NCBI RefSeq assembly: GCF_005543295.1
Contig: NZ_SRSG01000010.1
Span: forward strand, 130,362 to 194,361
From: Halalkalirubrum salinum
GTDB taxonomy: Archaea; Halobacteriota; Halobacteria; Halobacteriales; Haloferacaceae
Reading direction: 5' to 3'
Length of the DNA stretch: 64,000 bases
Shown one piece after another: positions 9,391 through 18,553 of this stretch. The position numbers and the translations under genes are program-made. Every line of letters starts with the position of its first letter. Position 1 is the first letter of the stretch. The notes beneath the pieces are model-generated. The model was not told the DNA's origin. It searched no databases and saw only the letters and a list, made by a program, of their open reading frames with translations.

Positions 9391-10481
9391 GAATTGGATT
9401 TTTTACTGATAGTTACTTCCCGGGGATCGATGGCGTCACGTACACGATCAAGCTGTGGCGTGAAAAACTCGAAGCGCGCGGCCACGAGGTGTACATCATC
9501 TACCCAGACGGGGACTACGAGCCGGGCGAACGGGAGATCCCGATCCGATCCCTCCCGAATCCCTTCTATCCGGGGTACCGCGTGCCGACGTTCAAGCCGC
9601 CATCATCGCTGCCCGAGTTGGATATCGTCCACTGTCATGGGCCGGCTCCTGCGAGCCTCCTCGGGCGATACTACGCACACGAACACGATCTGCCGGCGGT
9701 CTACACCCACCACACACCGATCGAGGCCTACCTGGACCAGAGTGTCGGCGTCGAATCAGTCGCTGAGGCGATCGGACGACTCTACGTTCCCCTCGAAAAC
9801 GTCTACCTCCGGAGCTTCGACGTCGTGACTGCCTCGACCGAGCGGATCGGCCGGCGCGTCGAACACATTCCGTTGCCGGTCGGGATCGACATGGACTTTT
9901 TCAAACCGACCGAAGAGCGGTGGTACCGTAATCGGACGGTGATCGGCTACAGCGGCCGGCTGAGCATGGAAAAACACGTCGCAGAGATCCTCAAGGCGGC
10001 ACACGAGCTCCCTGAATACGACTTTGTCATCGTCGGCGACGGCCCCCAGCGCGACAGGCTCGAACGAGAGGCGCCGGAGAATGTCGAGGTTCGTGGCTTT
10101 CTGCCGCGTGAGGAGTTGCCGATCTTCTACTCGTCGCTCGACGCGTTCGTCACCGCCTCAAAAGGCGATACACTCGGGTTGTCGACGCTCGAAGCCAACG
10201 CCTGTGGGACGCCCGTCGTCGCTGCCGACACGCCGCCGTTCGATCGGACGATCCAGGCCGGCAACGGCGAGCGGTTCGCTCACGGCGAAGTCGACGCCAT
10301 GCTTGAAGCGATCGAAACGGTCCTCCAGACCGATCGGGATACCCGGGCAGCGGTTGATCGCTTCGACGTCAGGCGGACGATGGAGGATCTCGAACACATC
10401 TACCGGCGATCGAAGAATCCGACGGGCGATCCGGCTCCCGCGGAGGTCGGCGTCAGCGCAGACGACCTTCCAAGAACATAA
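9387..10481 (+). CDS. Glycosyltransferase family 4 (SQD2/diglucosyl-lipid type)
   Basis: GT-B glycosyltransferase of 364 residues. The N terminus MRIGFFTDSYFPGIDGVTYTI and the block VYTHHTPIEAYL resemble the 1,2-diacylglycerol glucosyltransferase and sulfoquinovosyltransferase branch of GT4. YSGRLSMEKHV, ASKGDTLGLSTLEANACGTPVV and AADTPPF form the nucleotide-sugar site. The ATGA overlap with the upstream GT4 gene indicates translational coupling. In this branch the usual acceptor is a membrane lipid, which agrees with GGGP synthase and a flippase-like protein nearby. Glycosylation of an archaeol lipid is therefore a reasonable guess. The gene is convergent with 10488-11810 with a gap of only 6 nt. 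Confidence 0.85.
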   Translation: MRIGFFTDSYFPGIDGVTYTIKLWREKLEARGHEVYIIYPDGDYEPGEREIPIRSLPNPFYPGYRVPTFKPPSSLPELDIVHCHGPAPASLLGRYYAHEHDLPAVYTHHTPIEAYLDQSVGVESVAEAIGRLYVPLENVYLRSFDVVTASTERIGRRVEHIPLPVGIDMDFFKPTEERWYRNRTVIGYSGRLSMEKHVAEILKAAHELPEYDFVIVGDGPQRDRLEREAPENVEVRGFLPREELPIFYSSLDAFVTASKGDTLGLSTLEANACGTPVVAADTPPFDRTIQAGNGERFAHGEVDAMLEAIETVLQTDRDTRAAVDRFDVRRTMEDLEHIYRRSKNPTGDPAPAEVGVSADDLPRT

Positions 10482-10487
10482 CAGCGC

Positions 10488-11810
10488 TCACAGCAGTCCG
10501 AATAGCGTGCCGGTGAGGAGGATCGCCCACAGGACCACGCCGGCGACAGAGAGCTCGTTTAGCCGCGTCGATCGGGCCGCCCGTCGGGCCGCACCGGCCG
10601 CAAAGAGCCCGATCGCAACGACGACGAGCATTCGGTGAACGACGACGTCGACCGGCAGCGATTCGATTCCGAGATACCCGTAATCGAGCCACAGACCGAC
10701 TGCGAACGCGCCGCCAGCGACGACGGCAGCGTCCAACCGGCGTTCGAGCCCGGCGGCGATGAGATACGTCCCAACCGGGAGGCCGATCGCAATGAACGGG
10801 TACAGGAGTGCCGCGATTCCGTGCATCGAGATCCCGGTGTACTGTTCGAGCGCGATTCCAGCGAACCGGACGCTCAAAAGCAACGCGGGGATGAATCCAG
10901 CCAACAGCAGGTGTTCGAGTTCGATGCGATCGGCGGCCACAGCGAGGCGACGGCGATCGGCGGCGGACAGGTGCGTGCGAAGCCGATCGCGTACCTGACC
11001 GATCGAGCTGACGCCGACAGAGAACCCAAGGAGAACCCCGGCCGCGATCGTTCCGAGCAGATCGACAAAGGTCGCCCAGCCGTCGGCGTCCGAGCCGTTC
11101 TGGTTGCCGAGGTAGATCCGGCTTACGTCCGTCCTCGGCTCGATTCCCGGCAATCCCATCAGGTCAGACTCCACGCGGACCTGCGCTTCCTGTGAGCCAT
11201 CCACGCGGTGTCTGAGGGTAAACCAGTCGAAGTGTTCGCTGTGGGTCTGCATCGCGACCCATGGATCGTCTGGGTTCGGATTCTCGTACAGCCGGATGTG
11301 GTAGCGGTAGCCGTAGTACGTCCCGTCGTGGACCTGGGCGGTTTCGGTGATCCACCGGCCGCTGGAGCCATCACCAGGATTGACGTATGCATACCTCGTC
11401 GCCCCTGAGGTTCGCGACCACGTGATCTCTGTTGAGCCGATCGAGATTCCCTCGTCGACGCTGTCGTTCGAGCCGTTGAAGAGTGCGTGTGTCTCCGGAT
11501 CGGCTTCGAGTTCCTCTTCGTCGCTTTCGGTCCAGTCAGCGTCGCGAGCCTGCGTCAACAGCGTAAGTACCGAGTCGGCGTCGCCAACAACGACGACATT
11601 GACCGGACTGCGTCCCTCGAAGGATTGCTTCGAGTTCAGAAACGGCCAGAAGCCGCTCTCGCCGTCTGTCGGATGAATGAGTTCCGGTTCAGCGTCGGGC
11701 TGTTCAGGAGCCAACTCGTTCGTCGCCGGCGAAAATAACAGTGAGGGGCCGCCGACGAGGAGAAACGCGATCGAACATAGCGCGAGAACCACGACGATCG
11801 ATCGACGCAT
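10488..11810 (-). CDS. Membrane protein with LssY-C-like domain
   Basis: Protein of 440 residues. An N-terminal hydrophobic segment (about 5-27) is followed by an extracytoplasmic domain (about 35-250). That domain contains SPVNVVVVGDADSVLTLL, RDADWTES and HDGTYYGYRYHIRLYE, which resemble the LssY C-terminal domain usually found with PAP2 phosphatases. The C-terminal part (about 255-440) has six or so hydrophobic helices. No PAP2 catalytic motif is present. The function is unknown. Convergence with the GT4 operon and the envelope-type architecture suggest a role at the cell surface, but this is only context. Confidence 0.6.
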   Translation of the reverse strand: MRRSIVVVLALCSIAFLLVGGPSLLFSPATNELAPEQPDAEPELIHPTDGESGFWPFLNSKQSFEGRSPVNVVVVGDADSVLTLLTQARDADWTESDEEELEADPETHALFNGSNDSVDEGISIGSTEITWSRTSGATRYAYVNPGDGSSGRWITETAQVHDGTYYGYRYHIRLYENPNPDDPWVAMQTHSEHFDWFTLRHRVDGSQEAQVRVESDLMGLPGIEPRTDVSRIYLGNQNGSDADGWATFVDLLGTIAAGVLLGFSVGVSSIGQVRDRLRTHLSAADRRRLAVAADRIELEHLLLAGFIPALLLSVRFAGIALEQYTGISMHGIAALLYPFIAIGLPVGTYLIAAGLERRLDAAVVAGGAFAVGLWLDYGYLGIESLPVDVVVHRMLVVVAIGLFAAGAARRAARSTRLNELSVAGVVLWAILLTGTLFGLL

Positions 11811-11909
11811 GTGTCTGTCGTAGCATACGAGTGGACTTAATCTGTTGTGTCGGCGATCGTGACGTTCCTTGCTGTCGCGTTGTAGATCGTGACATGCTGT
11901 CGAGGCTGA

Positions 11910-13502
11910 TCACGGTATACCGTCGAGGTCGATCGCGCTGAGATCAGCGTGCTCGCGGAGTAGCGCTGCCGCGGCGGCGTAGGGATCGTGTGCGGCGTCT
12001 CCAGCGTCCCCGGAACCATCCAGGCAGTCCGGATCAGGACGCGATCGATCGGCTGACGCGTAGACCGCATCGACAAACGACTCTCTGACGCCCTCGTTTT
12101 CGAACAACCCATGGAGGTACGTTCCGAGTACCTGCCCGCGTCGATAGCCAAGCGAAGCCGATCGAGTTCCGTTGCGGACGAACGGCAGCGCCTCCCGGGT
12201 AGCCGCTGACTTGGCGTCGTCAACCAGCGTCGTTTCGCCGGTGTGGATCTCATAGCCCGAGACGGTCCCCGTCACGCCCGAAATCGGCCCCGTACCGTCG
12301 ATCGACAGCTCGATCGGCCGAACACGCTTTTCAGCTGAAAACACGGTCCGAACGGGAAGCAGCCCGATTCCAGTAACTGTCTCGTCGTCGATCGTCGTTT
12401 CGGTGGTTGCCTCCGCGGTGACGTTCTCCAGGCGCTCGCCGAGCATCTGGTAGCCGCCGCAGATCCCGACGATCGGTCCGTCGAACCGGCGGATTCGATC
12501 GGCCAGCCCGGATTCAATGAGCGCAAGAAGATCGTTGACAGTGTTCTTCGTGCCCGGCAAGACGATCGCGTCAGCGTCCGACAGGTCTGCTGAGAGCGGG
12601 ACGTACGCCACGCGGACACCGGGAACCATCGCGAGCGGTTCGAGGTCGGTGACGTTTGACGCCCGGGGGAATCGCGGGACGGCAACGGTAACAGTCTGTT
12701 CCGATGGAACCTCGTCGTTGCCGACGATCGCGCGATCGCCCGCTGCGGGCAGCGAGACGCTGTCTTCCTCTGGAAGGCCGGGGTCGTCGTACGGGAGCAC
12801 GCCGAGAACGGGGACGCCCGTCCGCTCCTCAAAGGTGTCGAGGCCGGGATCGAGCAGGGACGTGTCGCCGCGGAACTTGGTGATGAGTGCACCACAGACG
12901 CGAGCGCGGAGGTCCGCTGGCATCAACTCAAGCGTTCCCACGAGCGACGCGAAGACGCCGCCGCGTTCGATATCCGCCACAATCAGGATGTCAGCGTCAG
13001 CGAACCGGGCTGTCTCGACATTTGCGAGATCGCGGTGATGAAGATTGATTTCGGCAATCGACCCTGCGCCCTCGGCGACGATCACGTCGTGACGGTCAGC
13101 AAGACGGGCGTGGGCAGCGATCGCCGCCTCGCGGGCGTCCGTCCACCCGTTTTCGTAGTACGATCCCGCCTCGAAGTGACCGAGTCCGACGCCGTCGATC
13201 ACCAACTGAGACTCGCCATGGCCGCGTGGTTTCAACAGCACGGGATTCATTTCGGTCGTCGGTGGGACACGAGCGGCCCGCGCCTGAACGTACTGAGAGA
13301 TGCCGATCTCGCCGTAGGCGGGTCCGTCGGTCGTCGGTCGCGGGACCGCACGGGCATTGTTGCTCATGTTCTGGGCCTTGTACGGCGCGACCGATACGCC
13401 GCGATCGGCGAGCACCCGACACAGCCCCGCGGCGACGGTGCTTTTCCCGACGTGGCTCGCGGTACCGGCGACGAGGATCGTCCGGGCTGAATCCGACGCC
13501 AT
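11910..13502 (-). CDS. cbiP: Cobyric acid synthase (CbiP/CobQ)
   Basis: Glutamine-dependent amidase of 530 residues. It amidates four carboxylates of adenosylcobyrinic acid a,c-diamide. The N-terminal dethiobiotin-synthetase-like ATPase has [21 protein letters not shown]. The C-terminal triad-type glutaminase shows [15 protein letters not shown] with the nucleophilic cysteine (about residue 345) and the histidine in [10 protein letters not shown]. It precedes cobA by 6 nt in transcription order (cobA is upstream), so the two are probably co-transcribed. The C terminus carries an acidic haloarchaeal tail. Confidence 0.95.
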   Translation of the reverse strand: MASDSARTILVAGTASHVGKSTVAAGLCRVLADRGVSVAPYKAQNMSNNARAVPRPTTDGPAYGEIGISQYVQARAARVPPTTEMNPVLLKPRGHGESQLVIDGVGLGHFEAGSYYENGWTDAREAAIAAHARLADRHDVIVAEGAGSIAEINLHHRDLANVETARFADADILIVADIERGGVFASLVGTLELMPADLRARVCGALITKFRGDTSLLDPGLDTFEERTGVPVLGVLPYDDPGLPEEDSVSLPAAGDRAIVGNDEVPSEQTVTVAVPRFPRASNVTDLEPLAMVPGVRVAYVPLSADLSDADAIVLPGTKNTVNDLLALIESGLADRIRRFDGPIVGICGGYQMLGERLENVTAEATTETTIDDETVTGIGLLPVRTVFSAEKRVRPIELSIDGTGPISGVTGTVSGYEIHTGETTLVDDAKSAATREALPFVRNGTRSASLGYRRGQVLGTYLHGLFENEGVRESFVDAVYASADRSRPDPDCLDGSGDAGDAAHDPYAAAAALLREHADLSAIDLDGIP

Positions 13503-13508
13503 CGCCGC

Positions 13509-14189
13509 TCAGTACTCGGTGCCGCGGCGGGCGCGCTGGCCGGCGTCGATCGGGTGTTTGCGTTTCGTGACCTCGGTGACGAGATCCGCGGCGTCGTAGA
13601 CGTACTCGGGTGCCGCGTGACTACCAGTGAGCACGAGTTCAAGGCGATCGGGCGCGCGATCAATAACCTCGAGGACGTCCGAGTCGTCGATCAATTCCTG
13701 ATCGGCCGCGTAGAGGATTTCATCGAGGATGAGCATGTGGACCCCGTCCTCCGGTGGCGCGTCGAGGTCGATCGGCCCAGAGAGGTCCGCGTCGGCGCTC
13801 GCTTCGAGGAGCTCGAACGTCCGTTCCAGGGCCGCTTTGGCGTTGGCTTGGTGGGAATCGTCGTCGCTGCCGTCGGCGAGTCCGTGCCAGCCGTAGTGGC
13901 CGGTGTTCTCGTAGCTAAATCCGGGCATGGCTGCGATCGCGTTGTACTCGCCACGAACCGCCTCGACGCTGTCTGCGCCGCCTTTCATGAACTGCAGCAT
14001 GTGGACGCAATAACCGTGACCCGCCGCGCGAAAGCCCATTCCCATCGCCGCGGTTGTCTTACCTTTCCCATCACCCCACCACACCTGCACGAGTCCGAAC
14101 TCCTCGGGGGCATCCGGGGAGATTTCGTGGGCGGTTGGCGTGACACCGCGTCCGGGCGTATTTTTCCGTACCTCGGCTGGATCGGTCAT
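13509..14189 (-). CDS. cobA: Corrinoid adenosyltransferase (CobA/CobO/BtuR type)
   Basis: ATP:corrinoid adenosyltransferase of 226 residues. The P-loop VWWGDGKGKTTAAMGMGFRAAG (about 34-55) and the block MLILDEILYAADQ (about 152-164) are characteristic. It adenosylates cob(I)yrinic acid a,c-diamide or incoming corrinoids. Only 6 nt separate it from cbiP downstream, and cbiZ lies 71 nt upstream. About 30 N-terminal residues precede the P-loop, and a start a few codons downstream cannot be excluded. Confidence 0.93.
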   Translation of the reverse strand: MTDPAEVRKNTPGRGVTPTAHEISPDAPEEFGLVQVWWGDGKGKTTAAMGMGFRAAGHGYCVHMLQFMKGGADSVEAVRGEYNAIAAMPGFSYENTGHYGWHGLADGSDDDSHQANAKAALERTFELLEASADADLSGPIDLDAPPEDGVHMLILDEILYAADQELIDDSDVLEVIDRAPDRLELVLTGSHAAPEYVYDAADLVTEVTKRKHPIDAGQRARRGTEY

Positions 14190-14259
14190 GCTCGCAGTGA
14201 GGGAGGCGATCGATTAGTGTGTTGTGCTGTCTGGTGCGGTATGTCGGTGGCCTCGAGAC

Positions 14260-15006
14260 TCACCGATCGATCGAATCAACAGCGGCACGGGCCGTCGTTT
14301 CGACGCCGTACTCGGCTGTATCGACAGATTCTGGGATCGACTCGTCGGCGTATCGCGATCGGAGCGACGCACAAAGTGCATCTCGCACGCACGCGCGAGC
14401 GGCAGCACCGACGTCAGTCGCCGACCCCGAAAATTCGCACGCGTGGCCGTTTGGATCACAGCCGACGACGATCGCATCGCTCGTCGTCCCGGTAAATCCC
14501 GTCAGGGCGAGTAGCGTCGCCGTCTTGGCCTCTGTGACAACCGAGACGAGGTTTGCGAGCGCGCCAGGCGGCAGTGATGCCGTCGTTGTCAAGATGACGT
14601 TTACTGTTCCGGGCCTGTATTCCGATGGTTGATCGGGACACGATGGGCGATCAGACGCCGTCGATTGTGCGTCCGAATCAGCAACAGACATCGGCAGCGT
14701 TGCAGGGTTTGAGATGCCAGCGGTGACGATCGCTTCCACGCCGTCGAGACGAGCGCGCCGGGCGTGGACAAGGTCCACCCCTGTCAGGAGCGCCGGCCCA
14801 GGATCTTCGAAGCTGGCAGTCGAACAGCGACGATCGACGTACTGACGGAGATCAGTCCGCCCCCAGCCGTCCGGAACCGAGATGTTGTACGCCGCATTGG
14901 CACGCGTTCGACCGCCGTCGAACCCCGTCGAAAGCCACTCCGTTTCTGGCCGGCGGGCCTGTAAGACGCCCTCGCGGATCGCCGGTTCGAGGATCGCCTC
15001 AGACAT
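14260..15006 (-). CDS. cbiZ: Adenosylcobinamide amidohydrolase (CbiZ)
   Basis: Protein of 248 residues of the CbiZ family, which cleaves the aminopropanol from adenosylcobinamide to adenosylcobyric acid. This allows archaea to salvage incomplete or foreign corrinoids. The conserved block AIVTAGISNPATLP and the C-terminal GSATDVGAAARACVRDAL fit the family. The start overlaps the end of cobD by 8 bases, so the two should be translationally coupled. CobD and CbiB supply the following steps that rebuild the side chain. Confidence 0.88.
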   Translation of the reverse strand: MSEAILEPAIREGVLQARRPETEWLSTGFDGGRTRANAAYNISVPDGWGRTDLRQYVDRRCSTASFEDPGPALLTGVDLVHARRARLDGVEAIVTAGISNPATLPMSVADSDAQSTASDRPSCPDQPSEYRPGTVNVILTTTASLPPGALANLVSVVTEAKTATLLALTGFTGTTSDAIVVGCDPNGHACEFSGSATDVGAAARACVRDALCASLRSRYADESIPESVDTAEYGVETTARAAVDSIDR

Positions 15007-16063
15007 CCAGGGCCTCCAGCAGCCGATCGTTCTCCGATCGACGTTTTACGGCGACTCTGACGTGCGAATCAAGTCCACGGAACGATCGCGCGTCGCGAAT
15101 CGCCACGCCGTGTTCACGCGCGCGGTCGATGATGCGATCGACCGACACGTCTGGTACCTCCAACAACAAAAACGGCGCGTCCGACGGTAACACCTCGAAG
15201 CGATCGGCAAGCCGATCGGCCAGCCGCTCGCGCTCGTGTTCGACGCGATCGATCGTTTCCTCGACGAACACAGTCCGCCCGAGACAGTGCTCACCGACTG
15301 CGGCCGCAGGTGTAGACAGCCCCCACGTGGGTTGGGCAGTCACGAGACGCTCAGCCAATGAGTCGGTTGTCGCAAGAAACCCCGCCCGGAGTCCGGGGAG
15401 TCCGAAAATCTTGGTGAGTGATCGGGCAACCACCACGCCCTGTCGGTCGGCCATCGACGACTCACGGGTGAAGTCGAGAAACGCTTCATCGACGAGCAGC
15501 GTCGTGTCGGCGGCCGTACAGCGCGCCGCGAACTGTTCGAGCCGATCGCGATCGTACGTCTCCCCGGTCGGGTTGTTCGGGTTGCAAACGATCGCCAGCG
15601 CGTGGTCCGCCGGATCGATATCGAGCACGCGATTGTGGTCGACAAACGTTGGGGTTGCTCCCTGTAGGCGGACCTCTCGAGCGTATTCGCTGAAGCTCGG
15701 TGTCGGAACGATCGCCGAATCACCCGCCGAGAGTTCACACTCGAGGGCGAGTCGGATCCCGATCAGCCCGCCAGCGGTGGGGACGATCGTCGGCGAGGGC
15801 CCATCGTCGTGGGCTATCGAGTCACTGGTGGTTCCGTTCGCGGCCGCCGATCGTTCCCAGTCGAGATACGTCGCCGCAGCAGTCCGGAAGGCCGGATAGG
15901 CAGGGTCGGGATATCGGCGGGCGCGATCGAATGCTGCCTCGTAGACATTCCGTGTACCCGCCGGCGAGACCGGATTTGTGTTCGCGCTAAAATCGAGCAC
16001 GTCGGGATCTGTGTCGCCGCCGTGGACGACACGGCTGACGGTGTCGATCGCCTCGGAGTCCAT
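14999..16063 (-). CDS. cobD: L-threonine-O-3-phosphate decarboxylase / histidinol-phosphate-aminotransferase-like (CobD)
   Basis: PLP-dependent fold type I enzyme of 354 residues. It makes (R)-1-aminopropan-2-ol phosphate, the linker of the nucleotide loop. LDFSANTNPVSPAG at the N terminus, CNPNNPTGETY in the middle and the PLP-lysine motif VVARSLTKIFGLPGLRAGF (about residues 208-226) are clear. Position next to cbiZ, with cbiB and cobY nearby, favours CobD over histidinol-phosphate aminotransferase (HisC), which is a close relative. It is the promoter-proximal gene of the cobD-cbiZ-cobA-cbiP group. Confidence 0.88.
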   Translation of the reverse strand: MDSEAIDTVSRVVHGGDTDPDVLDFSANTNPVSPAGTRNVYEAAFDRARRYPDPAYPAFRTAAATYLDWERSAAANGTTSDSIAHDDGPSPTIVPTAGGLIGIRLALECELSAGDSAIVPTPSFSEYAREVRLQGATPTFVDHNRVLDIDPADHALAIVCNPNNPTGETYDRDRLEQFAARCTAADTTLLVDEAFLDFTRESSMADRQGVVVARSLTKIFGLPGLRAGFLATTDSLAERLVTAQPTWGLSTPAAAVGEHCLGRTVFVEETIDRVEHERERLADRLADRFEVLPSDAPFLLLEVPDVSVDRIIDRAREHGVAIRDARSFRGLDSHVRVAVKRRSENDRLLEALDV

Positions 16064-16108
16064 TGGCGTTCGTCGGCGCTGGACGTACTTAATCCTCCAG
16101 TTGCGCGC

Positions 16109-17374
16109 TTACTCTGGAATGAGCCGGACGATCGGCGCGTCGGCGTCGTCAACAGCCACGTACAGATGTCCCGCGTCAGGATCGACTTCGACGGCTCGGA
16201 CCCGCCAGCCGCGATCGGTCAGGATCGGATCGAGCGGCGTGACCGATCGGCCCTCTATCGCAAAGTGTCCCAGTTCCTGCCCTGCGAGGTTTCCCACGAA
16301 CAGATCGCCCTGCCACTCGGGGAACGCCTCGCCGTCGTAAAACGCCATGCCAGCGGGCGGAAAGCCTCCCGATTCGCAGGGCCAGTAGTACACCGGGTCG
16401 ACGATGTCATCCCGTTCGTGTGGATCGACGCCGATCGGCTCGCCGGAGTCGTACGTACAGGCGTAGGTCGCGATCGGCCAGCCGTAGTTGCCGCCGCGTT
16501 CGATGATCCGGATCGAGTCCCCGTCGTTCTCGCCGTGTTCGCTCTGCCAGAGATCGCCGGTCTCGGGGTGGACCGCCATCCCCTGGGCATTGCGGTGGCC
16601 GTAGCTGTAGATCGAATCGCGTGCGTCAGAATCATCAACGAACGGATTATTATCTGGGATCGATCCATCGGGTTCAAGCCGGAGGGTCGCGCCGAGTTCG
16701 TTCGTCAGGTCTTGGGAGACGTGGTCTGGCCCGAAATTTTTGAACTGTCTGTCACCGGTGGTCATGTAGACCATCTCGTCGGACCCGAAAGCGATCCGCG
16801 AGCCGTAGTGAGCCGTCGAGTCGACGAACGGTTCGGCGACGTGGAGCACTGACACGTCCCCGAGTTCCCAGGAGTCGCGATCGAGTTGGCCGCGACAGAG
16901 GTGTGTTGCTGTGTCTCCCGCCTCATTTCGGGCAGCATATGTGAGGTATACCCACGGTTCATCGGGAAATGCGGGGTGGATCTCGACGTCCAACAGCCCT
17001 CCCTGGCCGGCCGCGTACACGTCCGGGACCCCGTCGATCGACTCAGTCGTGCCGTCCTCGCGATCGACGGCGAGCAGCCGACCCGGGCGCTCGGTGACGA
17101 GAATCCGCGGGTCGTCCGGGAGAAACGCGATCGACCAGGGGTTTTCGAGACCGTCGACAACCGTCTCGGTGGCGTACGCGTGGTCATCACTATCGTCTGT
17201 TCCGCTCGTCTCGTCCGTCCCGCCCGTCCCGGTACCATCCGTCTCGTCGGGTGTGCCAGTCGGCGATCGCACACAGCCGGCGATCGACAGCGTGGCGGCT
17301 GTCGTGGCCGCCTCGAGGAGCGTTCGGCGATCTATCAACGTCGATGGGGTCCGGTTGCGATCTCGCTCATCCAC
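16109..17374 (-). CDS. Secreted PQQ-type glucose/sorbosone dehydrogenase
   Basis: Soluble quinoprotein glucose/sorbosone dehydrogenase-like beta-propeller of 421 residues. The N terminus carries a Tat motif and lipobox (DRRTLLEAATTAATLSIAGC), followed by a Thr/Gly/Asp-rich linker, so it is probably a lipoprotein on the outer face. Family blocks include LENPWSIAFLPDD, VTERPGRLLAV, YGHRNAQGMAVHPETG, SEHGENDGDSI and GGNYGWPIA. It oxidises sugars or related polyols, but the real substrate is unknown. It lies between the two halves of the cobalamin locus and has no functional link with them that I can see. Confidence 0.85.
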   Translation of the reverse strand: MDERDRNRTPSTLIDRRTLLEAATTAATLSIAGCVRSPTGTPDETDGTGTGGTDETSGTDDSDDHAYATETVVDGLENPWSIAFLPDDPRILVTERPGRLLAVDREDGTTESIDGVPDVYAAGQGGLLDVEIHPAFPDEPWVYLTYAARNEAGDTATHLCRGQLDRDSWELGDVSVLHVAEPFVDSTAHYGSRIAFGSDEMVYMTTGDRQFKNFGPDHVSQDLTNELGATLRLEPDGSIPDNNPFVDDSDARDSIYSYGHRNAQGMAVHPETGDLWQSEHGENDGDSIRIIERGGNYGWPIATYACTYDSGEPIGVDPHERDDIVDPVYYWPCESGGFPPAGMAFYDGEAFPEWQGDLFVGNLAGQELGHFAIEGRSVTPLDPILTDRGWRVRAVEVDPDAGHLYVAVDDADAPIVRLIPE

Positions 17375-17760
17375 GGTATAGGGCTACGTACGAGTGAGAA
17401 CCGTTTCACCGTTCCGGGACAATTATAGTAGCGTTTACAATTATTTTCTCACTTCGATTCAAGAACCGGTGATTCACGCACACGCAGACCGCTTTTCGAG
17501 GTACGTGGTGCAAAGCGTTGCAAACGTTACTTAGGTGATCATACGTTTTTGCTGAAGGATCGAGACACAGGGTCGGAGGATACTATCGAAGCCTCCGGAT
17601 GGCTACGATAATCGGTAAATGAGTTAGGATTGTTCTGAAACCAGTATAAAAAAGACCAGCGTGTGTGGGGAACGAACCGTGATATATGCACTTGATGAGA
17701 ATCGGCTCGGGTTTATATCCAGTATCCAGCCGTATCTGTATGTGTAAGAGGTGACAGACG
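17375..17760. other. 386-nt intergenic region, no gene seen
   Basis: AT-richer than the surroundings. I see TATA-like elements at about 17643-17652 and 17711-17718 and no convincing reading frame, tRNA or rRNA. The right end holds the doxX promoter. Confidence 0.5.
17711..17760 (+). promoter_or_regulatory. doxX promoter with Shine-Dalgarno sequence
   Basis: TTTATAT at about 17712-17718 is followed by GAGGTGA at 17748-17754, six bases before the ATG at 17761. A leader with a clear Shine-Dalgarno is less common than leaderless starts in this window and fixes the start. Confidence 0.6.
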
Positions 17761-18315
17761 ATGTCCACACAAGCACGTAACCAACTCGAAAGCCGCGTCG
17801 GTGGAATCACGCTCGAAGGAACGCCCCATGCTCTCTCAGCGTGGTTCGTTGTCGCACTGCGGTTCGTCATCGGCGGAATGATCCTGTTTGCAGGGATCGG
17901 CAAAATCCAGGAGTGGCCATTCGACGCTGCAGGCTACCTCGCGAACGTCGATCCAGCCAGCCCCGTTAGCGGCCTGTTCGCTGCGATGGCGTCCAGCCCA
18001 GCGTTGATGGAAGTCGTCAACGTGATCGTCCCGGTCACGCAGGTGTTGATCGGTGTCGCGCTGATCTTTGGCGGCTTCGTCCGCCTGGCTGCACTCGGCG
18101 GCGCGATGCAGATGATGCTGTTCTACCTCGGCGGGTGGAGCGGTGACTGGCTCGCGCTGTTCGACTCGACGCTCATCTACGCGATCGTCTTCCTGGCGGT
18201 CGCGGCGTTCGGCGCGGGTCGAATCCTCGGCGCGGACAAATACATCGAACAACTCGATGTCGGCGGCCAACCGCTGATCGATCGCTTCCCGAAGATGCAG
18301 TACCTCCTCGGCTGA
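17761..18315 (+). CDS. DoxX family membrane protein
   Basis: Small membrane protein of 184 residues with four predicted helices. It begins with a charged N-terminal stretch followed by FVVALRFVIGGMILFAGIGKIQEW, the DoxX/DoxD entry motif. TQVLIGVALIFGGFVRLAALGGAMQMMLF is the second typical block. DoxX proteins are associated with quinone-linked redox or stress functions, but the exact role is not known. It sits alone with its own promoter inside the stretch that splits the cobalamin genes. Confidence 0.8.
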   Translation: MSTQARNQLESRVGGITLEGTPHALSAWFVVALRFVIGGMILFAGIGKIQEWPFDAAGYLANVDPASPVSGLFAAMASSPALMEVVNVIVPVTQVLIGVALIFGGFVRLAALGGAMQMMLFYLGGWSGDWLALFDSTLIYAIVFLAVAAFGAGRILGADKYIEQLDVGGQPLIDRFPKMQYLLG

Positions 18316-18478
18316 ACAGTCGCAGGGAAATTTCGATCGTACCTTCTGTTTTGTCTGTTCGCCGTATCCTGAACTCCGCTGATTGAGGACGCCCAGCGTT
18401 CTTTTCGAAACCCATTCTCCAGCTGCTATCGAGATACTGAACGACGATGGAGAATTGGCATTCATATTAGGAACTAAG

Positions 18479-18508
18479 CTATTATAGTTCAAACTATTAT
18501 AGTTCAAA
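18479..18508. repeat. 15-bp perfect tandem duplication with twin TATA-like boxes
   Basis: CTATTATAGTTCAAA occurs twice head to tail (18479-18493 and 18494-18508). Each copy contains an ATTATA element, so the ATPase gene downstream may have duplicated core promoters or a repeated operator. Confidence 0.8.
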
Positions 18509-18553
18509 CTCTAACTTCGGAGCACATATGTATCTCCCACGACAACTGGAGAT

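Noticed and set aside
7486-10481. AlkP and GT4 genes as an S-layer N-glycosylation (agl) cluster
   Set aside because: No aglB oligosaccharyltransferase, sugar nucleotide enzymes or polyprenyl-phosphate transferase are present, so the lipid interpretation is preferred.
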